From assembly GCA_019245255.1 (NCBI GenBank), contig JAFARV010000705.1:1-6419 (forward strand): DNA of 6,419 bases. The letters run 5' to 3'. A model generated the notes under the pieces. It saw only the letters and a program-made list of their open reading frames with translations. It searched no databases and was not told the DNA's origin. Position 1 is the first letter of the stretch, and every line of letters starts with the position of its first letter. Origin of the DNA: Acidobacteriaceae bacterium (GTDB taxonomy: Bacteria; Acidobacteriota; Terriglobia; Bryobacterales; Bryobacteraceae). The position numbers and the translations under genes are program-made. Positions 1 through 6,419 of the stretch are shown here, piece by piece.

Positions 1-2874
1 TTTGGGCTCTCGACGGTCGAAATGGTGTTTGGCGAGGAAACGACTAATTTCGAAAATAGAGAACGAGTTTTAGAACGGCTTTCGCAAGTTACTCTACCTC
101 CGGGTGTCACGCCGCAGATGGGCACGGACTGGAGCCCGGTCGGTCAGATTTATTTCTACACTCTTCACAGCTCGAACCCGGCTTATGACGTAATGGAGCT
201 GAAATCGCTTGAAGATTGGGTTGTTGAAAAGAACTTGAAGGCGGTACCAGGTGTACCGGATACCAACCCGTTTGGCGGCCCCACCCGCGAATACCAGGTC
301 CGCATCGATCCAGACAAGCTGATCTCCTACGGCCTCAGCATCGGCCAGATTGAGCAACAACTAACCAATAACAACGCCAACGCAGGCGGCAGCTTTATCG
401 AAGCTGGTCTGCAACAGATCAACGTTCGCGAAGTAGGTCTGGTCAGGAACGTCCACGATATCGAAAACACAGTTCTTACTACTAAGAACGGGACACCGGT
501 CCGAGTGAGAGACATCGCCGTTGTCGCACAAGGCCCAAAGATTCGTTTAGGCCGATTCGGCCGCGCGATTCGGCGTGAGGATGGAACCGTCGTGGACAAC
601 GATGATGTAGTCGAGGGCATCGCCGTTTTGCAGAAGGGTGCAAATGCCGAGCCCGTGCTCGCAGGCATTCACCAGAAGGTAGAGGAGCTCAACGAGCATA
701 TCCTGCCACCCGGCGTCAGGCTCATACCCTTCATCGATCGAAGCGACCTGCTGCACTTTACGACCCATACGGTTCTGCATAATCTCACTGAAGGAATAGT
801 TCTAGTTGTCATCATCCTGTTTCTATTCCTCGGTAATGTACGCGGTGCGATTATCGTCGCGTTAACTATTCCGTTCTCTCTGTTATTTGCTTCCATTTGT
901 CTCGATTTGAAGCATATTCCGGCAAACCTTCTCTCTCTCGGCGCTCTGGATTTTGGAATGGTCGTGGACGGGGCCGTCGTGATGGTTGAAAACATCGTCC
1001 GTCATCTCGGCCGCAAGGGACAGGAAAGCCGAAGTGTCCAGGAATGGATTTTTGAGGCTGCGCACGAAGTGCAGCGCCCTGTGTTCTATGCCATTGCCAT
1101 CATCATCACGGCTTACTTGCCGATCTTTACGCTGCAGAGTGTTGAGGGGCGGCTATTCAAGCCGATGGCCTGGACGGTCGCGTTTGCCCTGCTCGGAGCC
1201 TTGCTCTTCTCGATGCTGGTCGCACCCGTGCTATCCAGCCTTTTCTTCCTACGAGGCACGCGAGAATGGCGTAACCCCGTAATGGTCTGGCTGACAAACC
1301 GATACCGCGGCGCATTGCGATTTGGAATTCGCATGCGCTTGCTGGTAGTCGGTGCCGGCGTTGCGAGCCTGTGTCTAGCCATTTATCTCACAGTAAGCGG
1401 AGATATCGGCTCCGAGTTTCTCCCGCACCTCGACGAAGGCGCGCTTTGGGTCCGTGGCACGCTTGCCCAAAGCGCCGGGCCATCAGAAGGCCTTCGGGTT
1501 GCAAATCAAACGCGATTGTTGCTTTGCTCATTCCCCGAAGCCACCGAGTGTACCAGTCAAACGGGACGCCCCGATGACGGAACGGACCATACGAGCTTCT
1601 TCAATACCGAGTTCTTTGTAGGACTGAAACCGAAAGAAGAGTGGCGGTCTGCATTTCATCAGAACAAGGACGAACTGATTGCTGCCATGAACCGTGAGCT
1701 TTCGAAAACGCCTGGAGTTATTTGGGGCTTCTCGCAACCGATCGAAGACAACATGGAGGAAGCCGTCAGCGGTGTTAAGGGCGAGCTCGCAACTAAGGTA
1801 TACGGGGATGACTTACACGTGCTCGAGGACAAGGCCGAACAAGTTGCTGCTGTCATGGGCCGCATTCCCGGTATCGCCGATCTGGGAGTGCTCCAGGTTA
1901 CCGGGCAGCCGGACCTCGATTTTGTTGTGGACCGCAAGAGCGCGGCGCGATACCAAATCAACGTAGCGGACGTCCAGGACGCGATCCAGACTGCTGTCGG
2001 AGGTAACGCTCTCACTCAGGTCCTGCAAGGCGAAGCGCGATACGATCTGGTGGCTCGTTATCTGCCTGCGTACCGGGATACGAGCGAAGCCATCCGAAAT
2101 ATTCGCTTGTTATCGCCATCGGGCGAGCGGGTTTCTCTCGCGCAGCTATGCAAAGTTCAGGAGGCCGATGAGGGTTCTGAAATCTATCGCGAAGGCAATG
2201 AGCGCTATGTCGCAATAAAGTACAGCGTTCGAGGCCGCGCGCTTGGCGACGCGGTCCGTGAAGCGATCCAGAAAGTCGGAGAACAAGTAAAACTTCCCCG
2301 CGGGTATCACATTAACTGGGAGGGTGAATATCAGAGCGAACTGCGCGCCGAAGCTCGGCTTTTGGTGATAGTACCGCTAACTGTGCTGCTGATCTTTGTC
2401 ATTCTTTACACAATGTTCCGGTCGTTTAAGTGGGCACTGCTCATTCTCGTTAACGTGATGCTGGCCCGTATCGGAGGGCTGTTGGCACTGCTGGTTACGC
2501 ACACGAATTTCAGCGTGTCTTCAGGTGTCGGCTTTCTGGCGCTCTTCGGTGTATCGGTTCAGACAGGCGTAATCATGCTCGAGTACATCAACCAGATGCG
2601 CGCGCGTGGCTTTTCGGTGGAAGATTCGGCGATAGAAGGCGCCGTGCTGAGACTGCGCCCAATTATGATGACCATGCTCGTGGCGACCCTCGGGTTGCTG
2701 CCGGCGGCACTTTCGCACGGCATCGGGTCCGATTCTCAGCGGCCGTTCGCGATTGTGATCGTAGGCGGTTTGATCTCCGACCTGGTTATGAGTATCTTCC
2801 TGTTACCGGCACTGTATGTCTGGATGGCCGGCGACAGAGATGTCTTGCCTGCCGTGGAGACGGAGGAGTTGTGA
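1..2874 (+). CDS. Heavy-metal-efflux RND transporter permease, CzcA/CusA family (5'-partial)
   Basis: Inner-membrane pump of a tripartite RND system, expected to use the proton gradient to export metal ions through a fusion protein and an outer-membrane channel. The frame is open to the window edge, and the ATG at 22 is internal. About 85 N-terminal residues are missing, judged from alignment recalled against E. coli CusA (1047 aa); 957 codons are visible. Numbered from the edge, hydrophobic segments lie near codons 263-280, 284-302, 309-333, 359-381, 387-416, 447-465, 787-806, 811-834, 838-862, 887-906 and 918-942, with the second large periplasmic loop at about 466-785. Codons 317-331 read DFGMVVDGAVVMVEN, with D317, D323 and E330 matching the carboxylates known to be essential in CzcA (D402, D408, E415). 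The three Cu-binding Met positions of CusA are not Met here (R485, N535, E587), so a CzcA-like divalent substrate is more likely than copper or silver. No partner gene follows. An odd Arg sits in a membrane segment at codon 823. Confidence 0.95.
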   Translation, partial: FGLSTVEMVFGEETTNFENRERVLERLSQVTLPPGVTPQMGTDWSPVGQIYFYTLHSSNPAYDVMELKSLEDWVVEKNLKAVPGVPDTNPFGGPTREYQVRIDPDKLISYGLSIGQIEQQLTNNNANAGGSFIEAGLQQINVREVGLVRNVHDIENTVLTTKNGTPVRVRDIAVVAQGPKIRLGRFGRAIRREDGTVVDNDDVVEGIAVLQKGANAEPVLAGIHQKVEELNEHILPPGVRLIPFIDRSDLLHFTTHTVLHNLTEGIVLVVIILFLFLGNVRGAIIVALTIPFSLLFASICLDLKHIPANLLSLGALDFGMVVDGAVVMVENIVRHLGRKGQESRSVQEWIFEAAHEVQRPVFYAIAIIITAYLPIFTLQSVEGRLFKPMAWTVAFALLGALLFSMLVAPVLSSLFFLRGTREWRNPVMVWLTNRYRGALRFGIRMRLLVVGAGVASLCLAIYLTVSGDIGSEFLPHLDEGALWVRGTLAQSAGPSEGLRVANQTRLLLCSFPEATECTSQTGRPDDGTDHTSFFNTEFFVGLKPKEEWRSAFHQNKDELIAAMNRELSKTPGVIWGFSQPIEDNMEEAVSGVKGELATKVYGDDLHVLEDKAEQVAAVMGRIPGIADLGVLQVTGQPDLDFVVDRKSAARYQINVADVQDAIQTAVGGNALTQVLQGEARYDLVARYLPAYRDTSEAIRNIRLLSPSGERVSLAQLCKVQEADEGSEIYREGNERYVAIKYSVRGRALGDAVREAIQKVGEQVKLPRGYHINWEGEYQSELRAEARLLVIVPLTVLLIFVILYTMFRSFKWALLILVNVMLARIGGLLALLVTHTNFSVSSGVGFLALFGVSVQTGVIMLEYINQMRARGFSVEDSAIEGAVLRLRPIMMTMLVATLGLLPAALSHGIGSDSQRPFAIVIVGGLISDLVMSIFLLPALYVWMAGDRDVLPAVETEEL

Positions 2875-2923
2875 GAACAGATCGCTGAAACGTCGCCGGC
2901 CGCGCACGACAATGGCTTGCGAC

Positions 2924-4078
2924 CTACAGCGCCCGTTCGACGACTTCGGTCAACTCCGCGGAGCTCAGCGCAATCGGATTCGCTTTCATACTGCTCGCGT
3001 CGGATGCTTTCTCGACCAGCTCAGGAATGCGATCGCGTGTGAGTCCCAGGGCGCCTGCGCGCTGCACGTGCAATCGGCCGGTCAATTCAGAGAGCCAGGG
3101 CGCCAGGTCTTCCGCAGTAGCAGCGTCGCTTCGGGTCAGAATGGCGGCTGCCTCCGCGTATTTCTGAAGCGCCGGATGCGAAGGCTCGCGGTTTCGCAAC
3201 GCTCGAACATTGGCTTCGACTCCTTCCACCAGCAGCGCCGCGCAGATCGCTCCGTGTGGGGCGTCGATTATCCCGCCCAGCGGTCCTGCGAAGCCATGCA
3301 CAACGCCCAAACCGGCATTCGCAAGCGATAGTCCACTCAGCAGGCTGGCGAACGACATCGATGTCCGTGCCTCTGCATCACGGCTGTTGTCGAACGCGCG
3401 AACAAGGGATACCCGGACGCGAGCCATCCCCTCGCGGCAAAACGTGTCGACGAGGGGATTTGCGCGTGCGCATACGAACGGTTCAATTAACTGCGTCAGC
3501 GTATCGAGGCCCGTGTAAGCGGTCACCTCCGGAGGCACGCTGAAGGTTAGCTCGGGATCGATCAACGCAACCTTCGCCAGCATTAACGGACTGCGCAGAC
3601 TGGCTTTAACGCCATGCTCAGGTGACCCAATAACAGCATTGCGCGTCACCTCCGCGCCAGTTCCCGCTGTTGTCGGAACGGCGATGAACGGCAGCCCCGG
3701 GCGTTCAAAACTACGGCCTCGGCCTACAACTTCCATGTAATCGAGCGGCTCACCGGAGTTAGTCGCGAGAATCGCAATGGCTTTGGCTGCTTCGATTGCG
3801 CTGCCGCCGCCTGCGCCGACCTCCTGTTCTCGTCGGTGTTCCACACAAAGTAGCGCGCCTGCGCGTACCATCTGAATGGTCGGCTCGCCCGGCGTGGTGT
3901 GGACAATGACGTGAATGTTTGCTGCTTCGAGTCCGCGTCGCAGCTGGTCGAAGGATGCGGGGTTTTTGCCACAGACCAGCAGCGCGCGCACACCAAACTC
4001 GCGTGCGATGCCCGGCAACTCGGAAACCCTGCCCACGCCAAATACGAGGCGCGCCGCCGTCGCAAAGTCGAAACGCAT
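2924..4078 (-). CDS. Iron-containing alcohol dehydrogenase-family oxidoreductase (maleylacetate reductase-like subgroup)
   Basis: Predicted cytoplasmic NAD(P)-dependent dehydrogenase/reductase of the Fe-ADH superfamily. It has 384 aa from the ATG at 4078, the usual family length. The N-terminal nucleotide-binding half carries GGGS at 90-93 followed by AIEAAKAIA, with Glu where Asp is common. The conserved PTTAGTGAEVTRNAV block is at 135-149, and the C-terminal half is the metal/catalytic domain. Against FucO metal ligands D196, H200, H263 and H277, the matching residues are D192, Q196, H261 and H275, so one His ligand is Gln. The TGLDTLTQLIEP form also occurs in other members of the family, as I recall, so this is probably a real subgroup trait. 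In-frame TTG (4084) and GTG (4081) codons lie upstream. ATG at 4078 is preferred because AGGA sits 6 nt before it and because it overlaps the upstream stop (TGATG). It is the last gene of the minus-strand run. The substrate is unknown; an aldehyde, ketone or maleylacetate-like compound is possible. Confidence 0.92.
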   Translation of the reverse strand: MRFDFATAARLVFGVGRVSELPGIAREFGVRALLVCGKNPASFDQLRRGLEAANIHVIVHTTPGEPTIQMVRAGALLCVEHRREQEVGAGGGSAIEAAKAIAILATNSGEPLDYMEVVGRGRSFERPGLPFIAVPTTAGTGAEVTRNAVIGSPEHGVKASLRSPLMLAKVALIDPELTFSVPPEVTAYTGLDTLTQLIEPFVCARANPLVDTFCREGMARVRVSLVRAFDNSRDAEARTSMSFASLLSGLSLANAGLGVVHGFAGPLGGIIDAPHGAICAALLVEGVEANVRALRNREPSHPALQKYAEAAAILTRSDAATAEDLAPWLSELTGRLHVQRAGALGLTRDRIPELVEKASDASSMKANPIALSSAELTEVVERAL

Positions 4079-4383
4079 CACCAATCCTGATCGGGTGGAA
4101 AGACGGTAGTGTACTCAATCCTCAGGCGCGGCTCTGCCATCATTCCCTCCACCGCGTCTCGCCACGTCTGGTAATGACCCGTCTCCCGGTGTGCGGCAGG
4201 CGCGTCCGCTGTGCGGTACGCTTCCATGAGCACAAAACGAGTCGGATCCTTTGCCTCCTGCAAAATATCGAAGCGGGCGATGCCGGGCTCTTGAACGCTG
4301 TTCCGCGCATTCTCAACGCTTGCTTCAAGGAAGGCTTGGACAAACTCGGGCTTCACATGAACGTTTACATGAATAATGTGCAT
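4078..4383 (-). CDS. ABM-domain protein, LsrG/YgiN-like (putative quinol monooxygenase or isomerase)
   Basis: Small protein of 101 aa with a single ABM (dimeric alpha/beta barrel) fold, probably a cytoplasmic dimer. Visible family marks are an N-terminal strand HIIHVNVHVKPE (2-13), the SVQEPGIARFDILQ block (29-42), RFVLMEAYRTADAPAAH (49-65), then HYQTW (70-74) and MAEPR (82-86). The order and spacing resemble E. coli LsrG, which isomerises phosphorylated autoinducer-2, more than heme-degrading ABM proteins. The group also contains quinol oxidases such as YgiN, so the reaction cannot be fixed from sequence. No other lsr gene is visible, so an AI-2 role is not claimed. ATG at 4383 begins 4 nt after the creatininase stop with no clear Shine-Dalgarno, which suggests re-initiation by ribosomes finishing the upstream gene. 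Its own TGA overlaps the ATG of the dehydrogenase by one base. Confidence 0.9.
   Translation of the reverse strand: MHIIHVNVHVKPEFVQAFLEASVENARNSVQEPGIARFDILQEAKDPTRFVLMEAYRTADAPAAHRETGHYQTWRDAVEGMMAEPRLRIEYTTVFPPDQDW
4085..4088 (-). promoter_or_regulatory. Ribosome binding site deciding the start of the Fe-ADH gene
   Basis: AGGA on the minus strand lies 6 nt upstream of the ATG at 4078-4076. The spacing fits this ATG better than the GTG (4081) or TTG (4084) in the same frame. The site lies inside the end of the upstream ABM gene, as expected for translational coupling. Confidence 0.6.
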
Positions 4384-4387
4384 GTAC

Positions 4388-5248
4388 TTATTGTTTCGTG
4401 TCGAGCGGGTGTTCGGCTGCTTTGTAGAATTCTTCCTGAAGCTCCCGACTCTTTTGGTCGGCCTTGACTGCCTTTATCGCGGTTACGATATCCCCAATTT
4501 GAGCGTTCACATCGAACTCACCCAAAGTGCGATTTGCACCGGCGGCGTCGCCGGCATAGTGATTCGGAAAACGTGCATACCACCAGATGCCCGTATAGAC
4601 TCCGGCAGGCAAATCCAGCCGCTGCAGGTCTGCTCCCGATTCCGTCGACGATCTCTCGGGATGCACCAGATCCGGCCGCGAAATCATGGTATGCGACGTT
4701 TCCGATTCGCCCGCATGCATGTCGAACTTTGATTTCGTCTCCGGACGTCCGGTGTGCTGCTCGCCATGAAGGTACACGTAAACAACGTAATCGTGCGGAG
4801 TTGCGAGTTGCGATTGAGCAAAGTAAGGAAGCAGGCTGCTGTTCCCCCCGTGTCCATTCACAATCAAGATCTTCTTGCAGCCGTTCCGCGCCATTTCGTC
4901 CGTAGTGGCTTGCAGAAGCTGAAGCTCGAGTGTCATTGGATACGCAATCGTTCCAGGTTGATGTCGTGCTTCAAAAATCTGACCGAAGTAATATTCCGGA
5001 AACACGACTGCGTACTCCTGCTCGGCAGCGTGTAGCGTTGCATACCGGACGTTTATCAGGTCCGTTCCCAGCGGCCCTTGTGGTCCATGCTTCTCGATGA
5101 TGCCAAAGGGCAACAGGCAGGTACCCTGGCTCTTCTCTACAGCGTGAACAAAATCTCCAGCCGTAAGTTCCTCCCATTTAACAGGAAGGTTCTGCGCATG
5201 AACAGCGGCGCTTATGAATAGTGTTAGCGCCAGAATCCGAGTTTTCAT
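4388..5248 (-). CDS. Creatininase-family metal-dependent amidohydrolase with signal peptide
   Basis: 286-aa protein of the creatininase/creatinine amidohydrolase superfamily, which hydrolyses cyclic or linear amides using a two-metal centre. Residues 1-18 form a classic Sec signal (MKTR, hydrophobic core ILALTLFISAAV, AHA-type end), with likely cleavage between A18 and Q19, so the mature enzyme should be periplasmic. Metal-binding motifs are present: E52 and H54 in IIEKHGPQGPLGTD with D63, then NGHGGN at 131-136 with H133, and HAGESETS at 178-185 with E183. True creatininase has NGHYEN, whose Glu is a metal ligand; here that position is Gly, so creatinine is an unlikely substrate. The C-terminal WWYARFPNHYAGD stretch (about 219-231) resembles other exported family members I recall. 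ATG at 5248 is the first possible start because an in-frame TAA lies two codons upstream. No good Shine-Dalgarno is seen. It heads a tight run with the ABM and Fe-ADH genes. Confidence 0.92.
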   Translation of the reverse strand: MKTRILALTLFISAAVHAQNLPVKWEELTAGDFVHAVEKSQGTCLLPFGIIEKHGPQGPLGTDLINVRYATLHAAEQEYAVVFPEYYFGQIFEARHQPGTIAYPMTLELQLLQATTDEMARNGCKKILIVNGHGGNSSLLPYFAQSQLATPHDYVVYVYLHGEQHTGRPETKSKFDMHAGESETSHTMISRPDLVHPERSSTESGADLQRLDLPAGVYTGIWWYARFPNHYAGDAAGANRTLGEFDVNAQIGDIVTAIKAVKADQKSRELQEEFYKAAEHPLDTKQ

Positions 5249-5303
5249 CGCTTAATACGATATCGTGCGTGCCCTTGGCGTGTGTTGACGCCGCAGAATC
5301 CGA
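5221..5303. repeat. Imperfect direct repeat around the creatininase start
   Basis: CAGAATCCGA occurs exactly at 5231-5240 and again at 5294-5303. Each copy is preceded by GTGTT, at 5221-5225 and 5282-5286, giving units of 20 and 22 bp that differ in the middle. One copy lies in the signal-peptide coding region and the other in the gap before the gene, in the same reading frame. It may be a short local duplication or a paired binding site; chance is also possible. Confidence 0.35.
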
Positions 5304-5315
5304 ACGCGTGCGAGA

Positions 5316-6359
5316 TCAGATGCCTGCAATTCGACGTTCGGGAACAGGCGCGGCAGGACTGAAGCACTGGAAGCGTTCGGTGGTCCAGGTTCCGGATGAG
5401 TGCCTGAGAGACTGCCAGAAGATGTGCTCGATGAGCTTCGCATCGACCACGGCTCGCAAATTGATGCGAACGCGAATGCATTGTGCAGGCGATGCCGCGA
5501 GATCTCCTTCAACGATCAATCCCTCGTCGTTGTCGGTTACGGCGAGCTTGAGATAAGAGCCTGGTGCTTCGGACAGCACCTTTAAATGTGCAATCGTCCC
5601 GCCGGCGTTCCTCAACGCGGTTTCTAATTCCTCCACAAGCGGCCCTAATAGCGCGGCAGCAGTCATCGGAGTTTCGAAACTCACACTGCCGGACCAGTTC
5701 AACCAGCCGAGTGCGGCCTCGGCTGCTGCATACTCGCGATAGTCAACTTCGATGAGCTTGGTTCCGGGCACAACTTCGCCCGACAATACTTCGTTGAGCC
5801 AGGCGTCCAAGCCGGTACCTTCCGATGCACTTAGGCGCATCGCGTTTACGCGGGGTAACTCCGGAAATGTCGCATGCGTCTCGCACTTACTAAACGCCAC
5901 TATGTCGGCCTCTTGAAGTTGATGTTCAAACAGGAAGCGTACCTTGGAATCGGCCTGTTCCATTCTTCGCGCCTGACCAGGGTCGACGAGTACGGTCAAC
6001 GGCGCCACTCGGTAACGTTCTGTGAAATCGCGCAAGAGTGGGCGCAATATCGTCGCTGCGAGATCGGTGCAGCTTCCGACTGGTTCTATAAAGATGACAT
6101 CAGGGGCAAACTGTTCGAGGCGCTCGGCAGCCGAGATAAGGTCCGAGAAACGGCAGCAGAAGCAACCGCCCGTAACTTCGTCCGCCGAAATTCCCGCTGA
6201 CCTTGCAAGCGCGGTATCGACCAGATCGCCTGCCTGGTCATTCAGGATGGCGGCCGGCCGCAGGCCCCGAGCACTCAGCAGCTTTGCAGCAGCGAGTATC
6301 AAAGTTGTCTTACCGGCTCCGAGAAAACCTCCGACCGGAACGATCCATGGCTTAGGCAT
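5316..6359 (-). CDS. CobW/P47K-type G3E-family GTPase, putative metallochaperone
   Basis: 347-aa cytoplasmic P-loop GTPase of the G3E family (CobW, UreG, HypB, YjiA, nitrile hydratase activators), whose members bind metal and help insert it into enzymes. Walker A is GGFLGAGKTT at 10-19. The family metal site CxCC is C66-F-C68-C69, preceded by GG. Walker B runs VIFIEPVGSCTD at 88-99. The usual guanine-specificity motif NKxD is replaced by SKCE at 157-160, which is atypical. SASEG near 178 fits the G5 region. The C-terminal third (about 225-330) has a GGTIAHLKVL strand and a late RVRINLRAVVD strand, so a CobW_C-like domain is plausible but diverged. The start is fixed: an in-frame TGA lies three codons before the ATG at 6359. 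The gene overlaps the upstream tail by 8 nt (ATGCCTAA) and is 67 nt from the creatininase gene. The client enzyme is unknown; an exported creatininase could not easily be loaded in the cytoplasm if Sec-secreted. Confidence 0.9.
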   Translation of the reverse strand: MPKPWIVPVGGFLGAGKTTLILAAAKLLSARGLRPAAILNDQAGDLVDTALARSAGISADEVTGGCFCCRFSDLISAAERLEQFAPDVIFIEPVGSCTDLAATILRPLLRDFTERYRVAPLTVLVDPGQARRMEQADSKVRFLFEHQLQEADIVAFSKCETHATFPELPRVNAMRLSASEGTGLDAWLNEVLSGEVVPGTKLIEVDYREYAAAEAALGWLNWSGSVSFETPMTAAALLGPLVEELETALRNAGGTIAHLKVLSEAPGSYLKLAVTDNDEGLIVEGDLAASPAQCIRVRINLRAVVDAKLIEHIFWQSLRHSSGTWTTERFQCFSPAAPVPERRIAGI

Positions 6360-6419
6360 GAAACATCACGGCTTCGCCTTCAGTTACGGTGACGGCATTC
6401 TGTAGCCGCACGACGACAG
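6352..6419 (-). CDS. 3' end of an unidentified upstream gene (partial)
   Basis: One minus-strand frame stays open from the right window edge to a TAA at 6354-6352 and encodes about 21 residues ending in NAVTVTEGEAVMFHA. The other two minus-strand frames in this stretch are closed by stops. The stop overlaps the GTPase start by 8 nt (ATGCCTAA), a common arrangement for translationally coupled genes, and the GTPase has no clear Shine-Dalgarno of its own. The fragment is too short to name a family. It is supported by the open frame and the overlap only. Confidence 0.5.
   Translation of the reverse strand, partial: VVVRLQNAVTVTEGEAVMFHA

Noticed and set aside
22..24. ATG at 22 as the true start of the RND pump
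   Set aside because: The frame is open to base 1, upstream codons (GLSTVE) continue the porter-domain strand, and the family needs about 85 more N-terminal residues.
2875..2923. Possible terminator in the convergent gap
   Set aside because: A small GTCG...CGAC pairing around a GGCC-rich core exists, but the stem is short and no T-run follows on either strand.
2816..3331. Plus-strand open frame of 171 codons across the pump end and the dehydrogenase
   Set aside because: It is antisense to the strongly supported Fe-ADH gene and overlaps the pump C-terminus; its Arg/Gln/Ser-rich translation has no recognisable domain.
3919..4467. Plus-strand open frame of 182 codons
   Set aside because: It lies opposite the ABM gene and parts of both its neighbours, all with clear family motifs; it looks like a codon-usage shadow.
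4388..5248. Mycofactocin maturation peptidase (MftE) as the identity of the creatininase-like gene
   Set aside because: MftE belongs to this superfamily and Fe-ADHs can be mycofactocin-linked, but this protein has a signal peptide and no other mft genes are in the window.
5249..5315. Possible promoter and the 10-bp palindrome ACGATATCGT (5257-5266) before the creatininase gene
   Set aside because: No convincing -35/-10 pair is seen on the minus strand: TATTAA is only 4/6 to the consensus and nearly touches the ATG. The palindrome does not extend beyond 10 bp and may be chance.

Overview
The window looks like a chromosomal piece from a Gram-negative bacterium of moderately high GC. The RND pump phrasing (for example the SDSQRPFAIVIVGG stretch near its C-terminus) and the P47K/CobW subgroup with an EPVGSCTD motif remind me most of Acidobacteriota. 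That placement is an inference from recall and was not tested by a search. I see no mobile element, rRNA, tRNA or CRISPR array.

Layout. Bases 1-2874 (+) hold the last ~957 codons of a heavy-metal-efflux RND permease (CzcA/CusA family), cut by the left window edge. After a 49-bp convergent gap, everything to the right is on the minus strand and closely packed. In transcription order, right to left, it reads: the 3' tail of an unidentified gene (6352-6419); a CobW/P47K-type G3E GTPase (5316-6359, overlapping the previous gene by 8 nt); a 67-nt gap; a creatininase-family amidohydrolase with a signal peptide (4388-5248); a LsrG-like antibiotic-biosynthesis-monooxygenase (ABM) domain protein (4078-4383, 4 nt later); and an iron-containing alcohol dehydrogenase-type enzyme (2924-4078, joined by a 1-nt TGATG overlap).

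How the genes fit together. The RND pump is a separate convergent unit and probably exports divalent metal cations, because the methionine triad of Cu/Ag-exporting CusA is not present. The last three minus-strand genes are almost certainly co-translated. They combine a probably exported amide/lactam hydrolase, a small ABM-fold enzyme and an NAD(P)-dependent dehydrogenase, which suggests a small catabolic module of unknown substrate. The GTPase may be a metallochaperone in the same transcript, but the 67-nt gap leaves that open. The points most worth a second look are this three-gene set, the Gln at a metal-ligand position of the dehydrogenase, and the non-canonical guanine-specificity motif of the GTPase.
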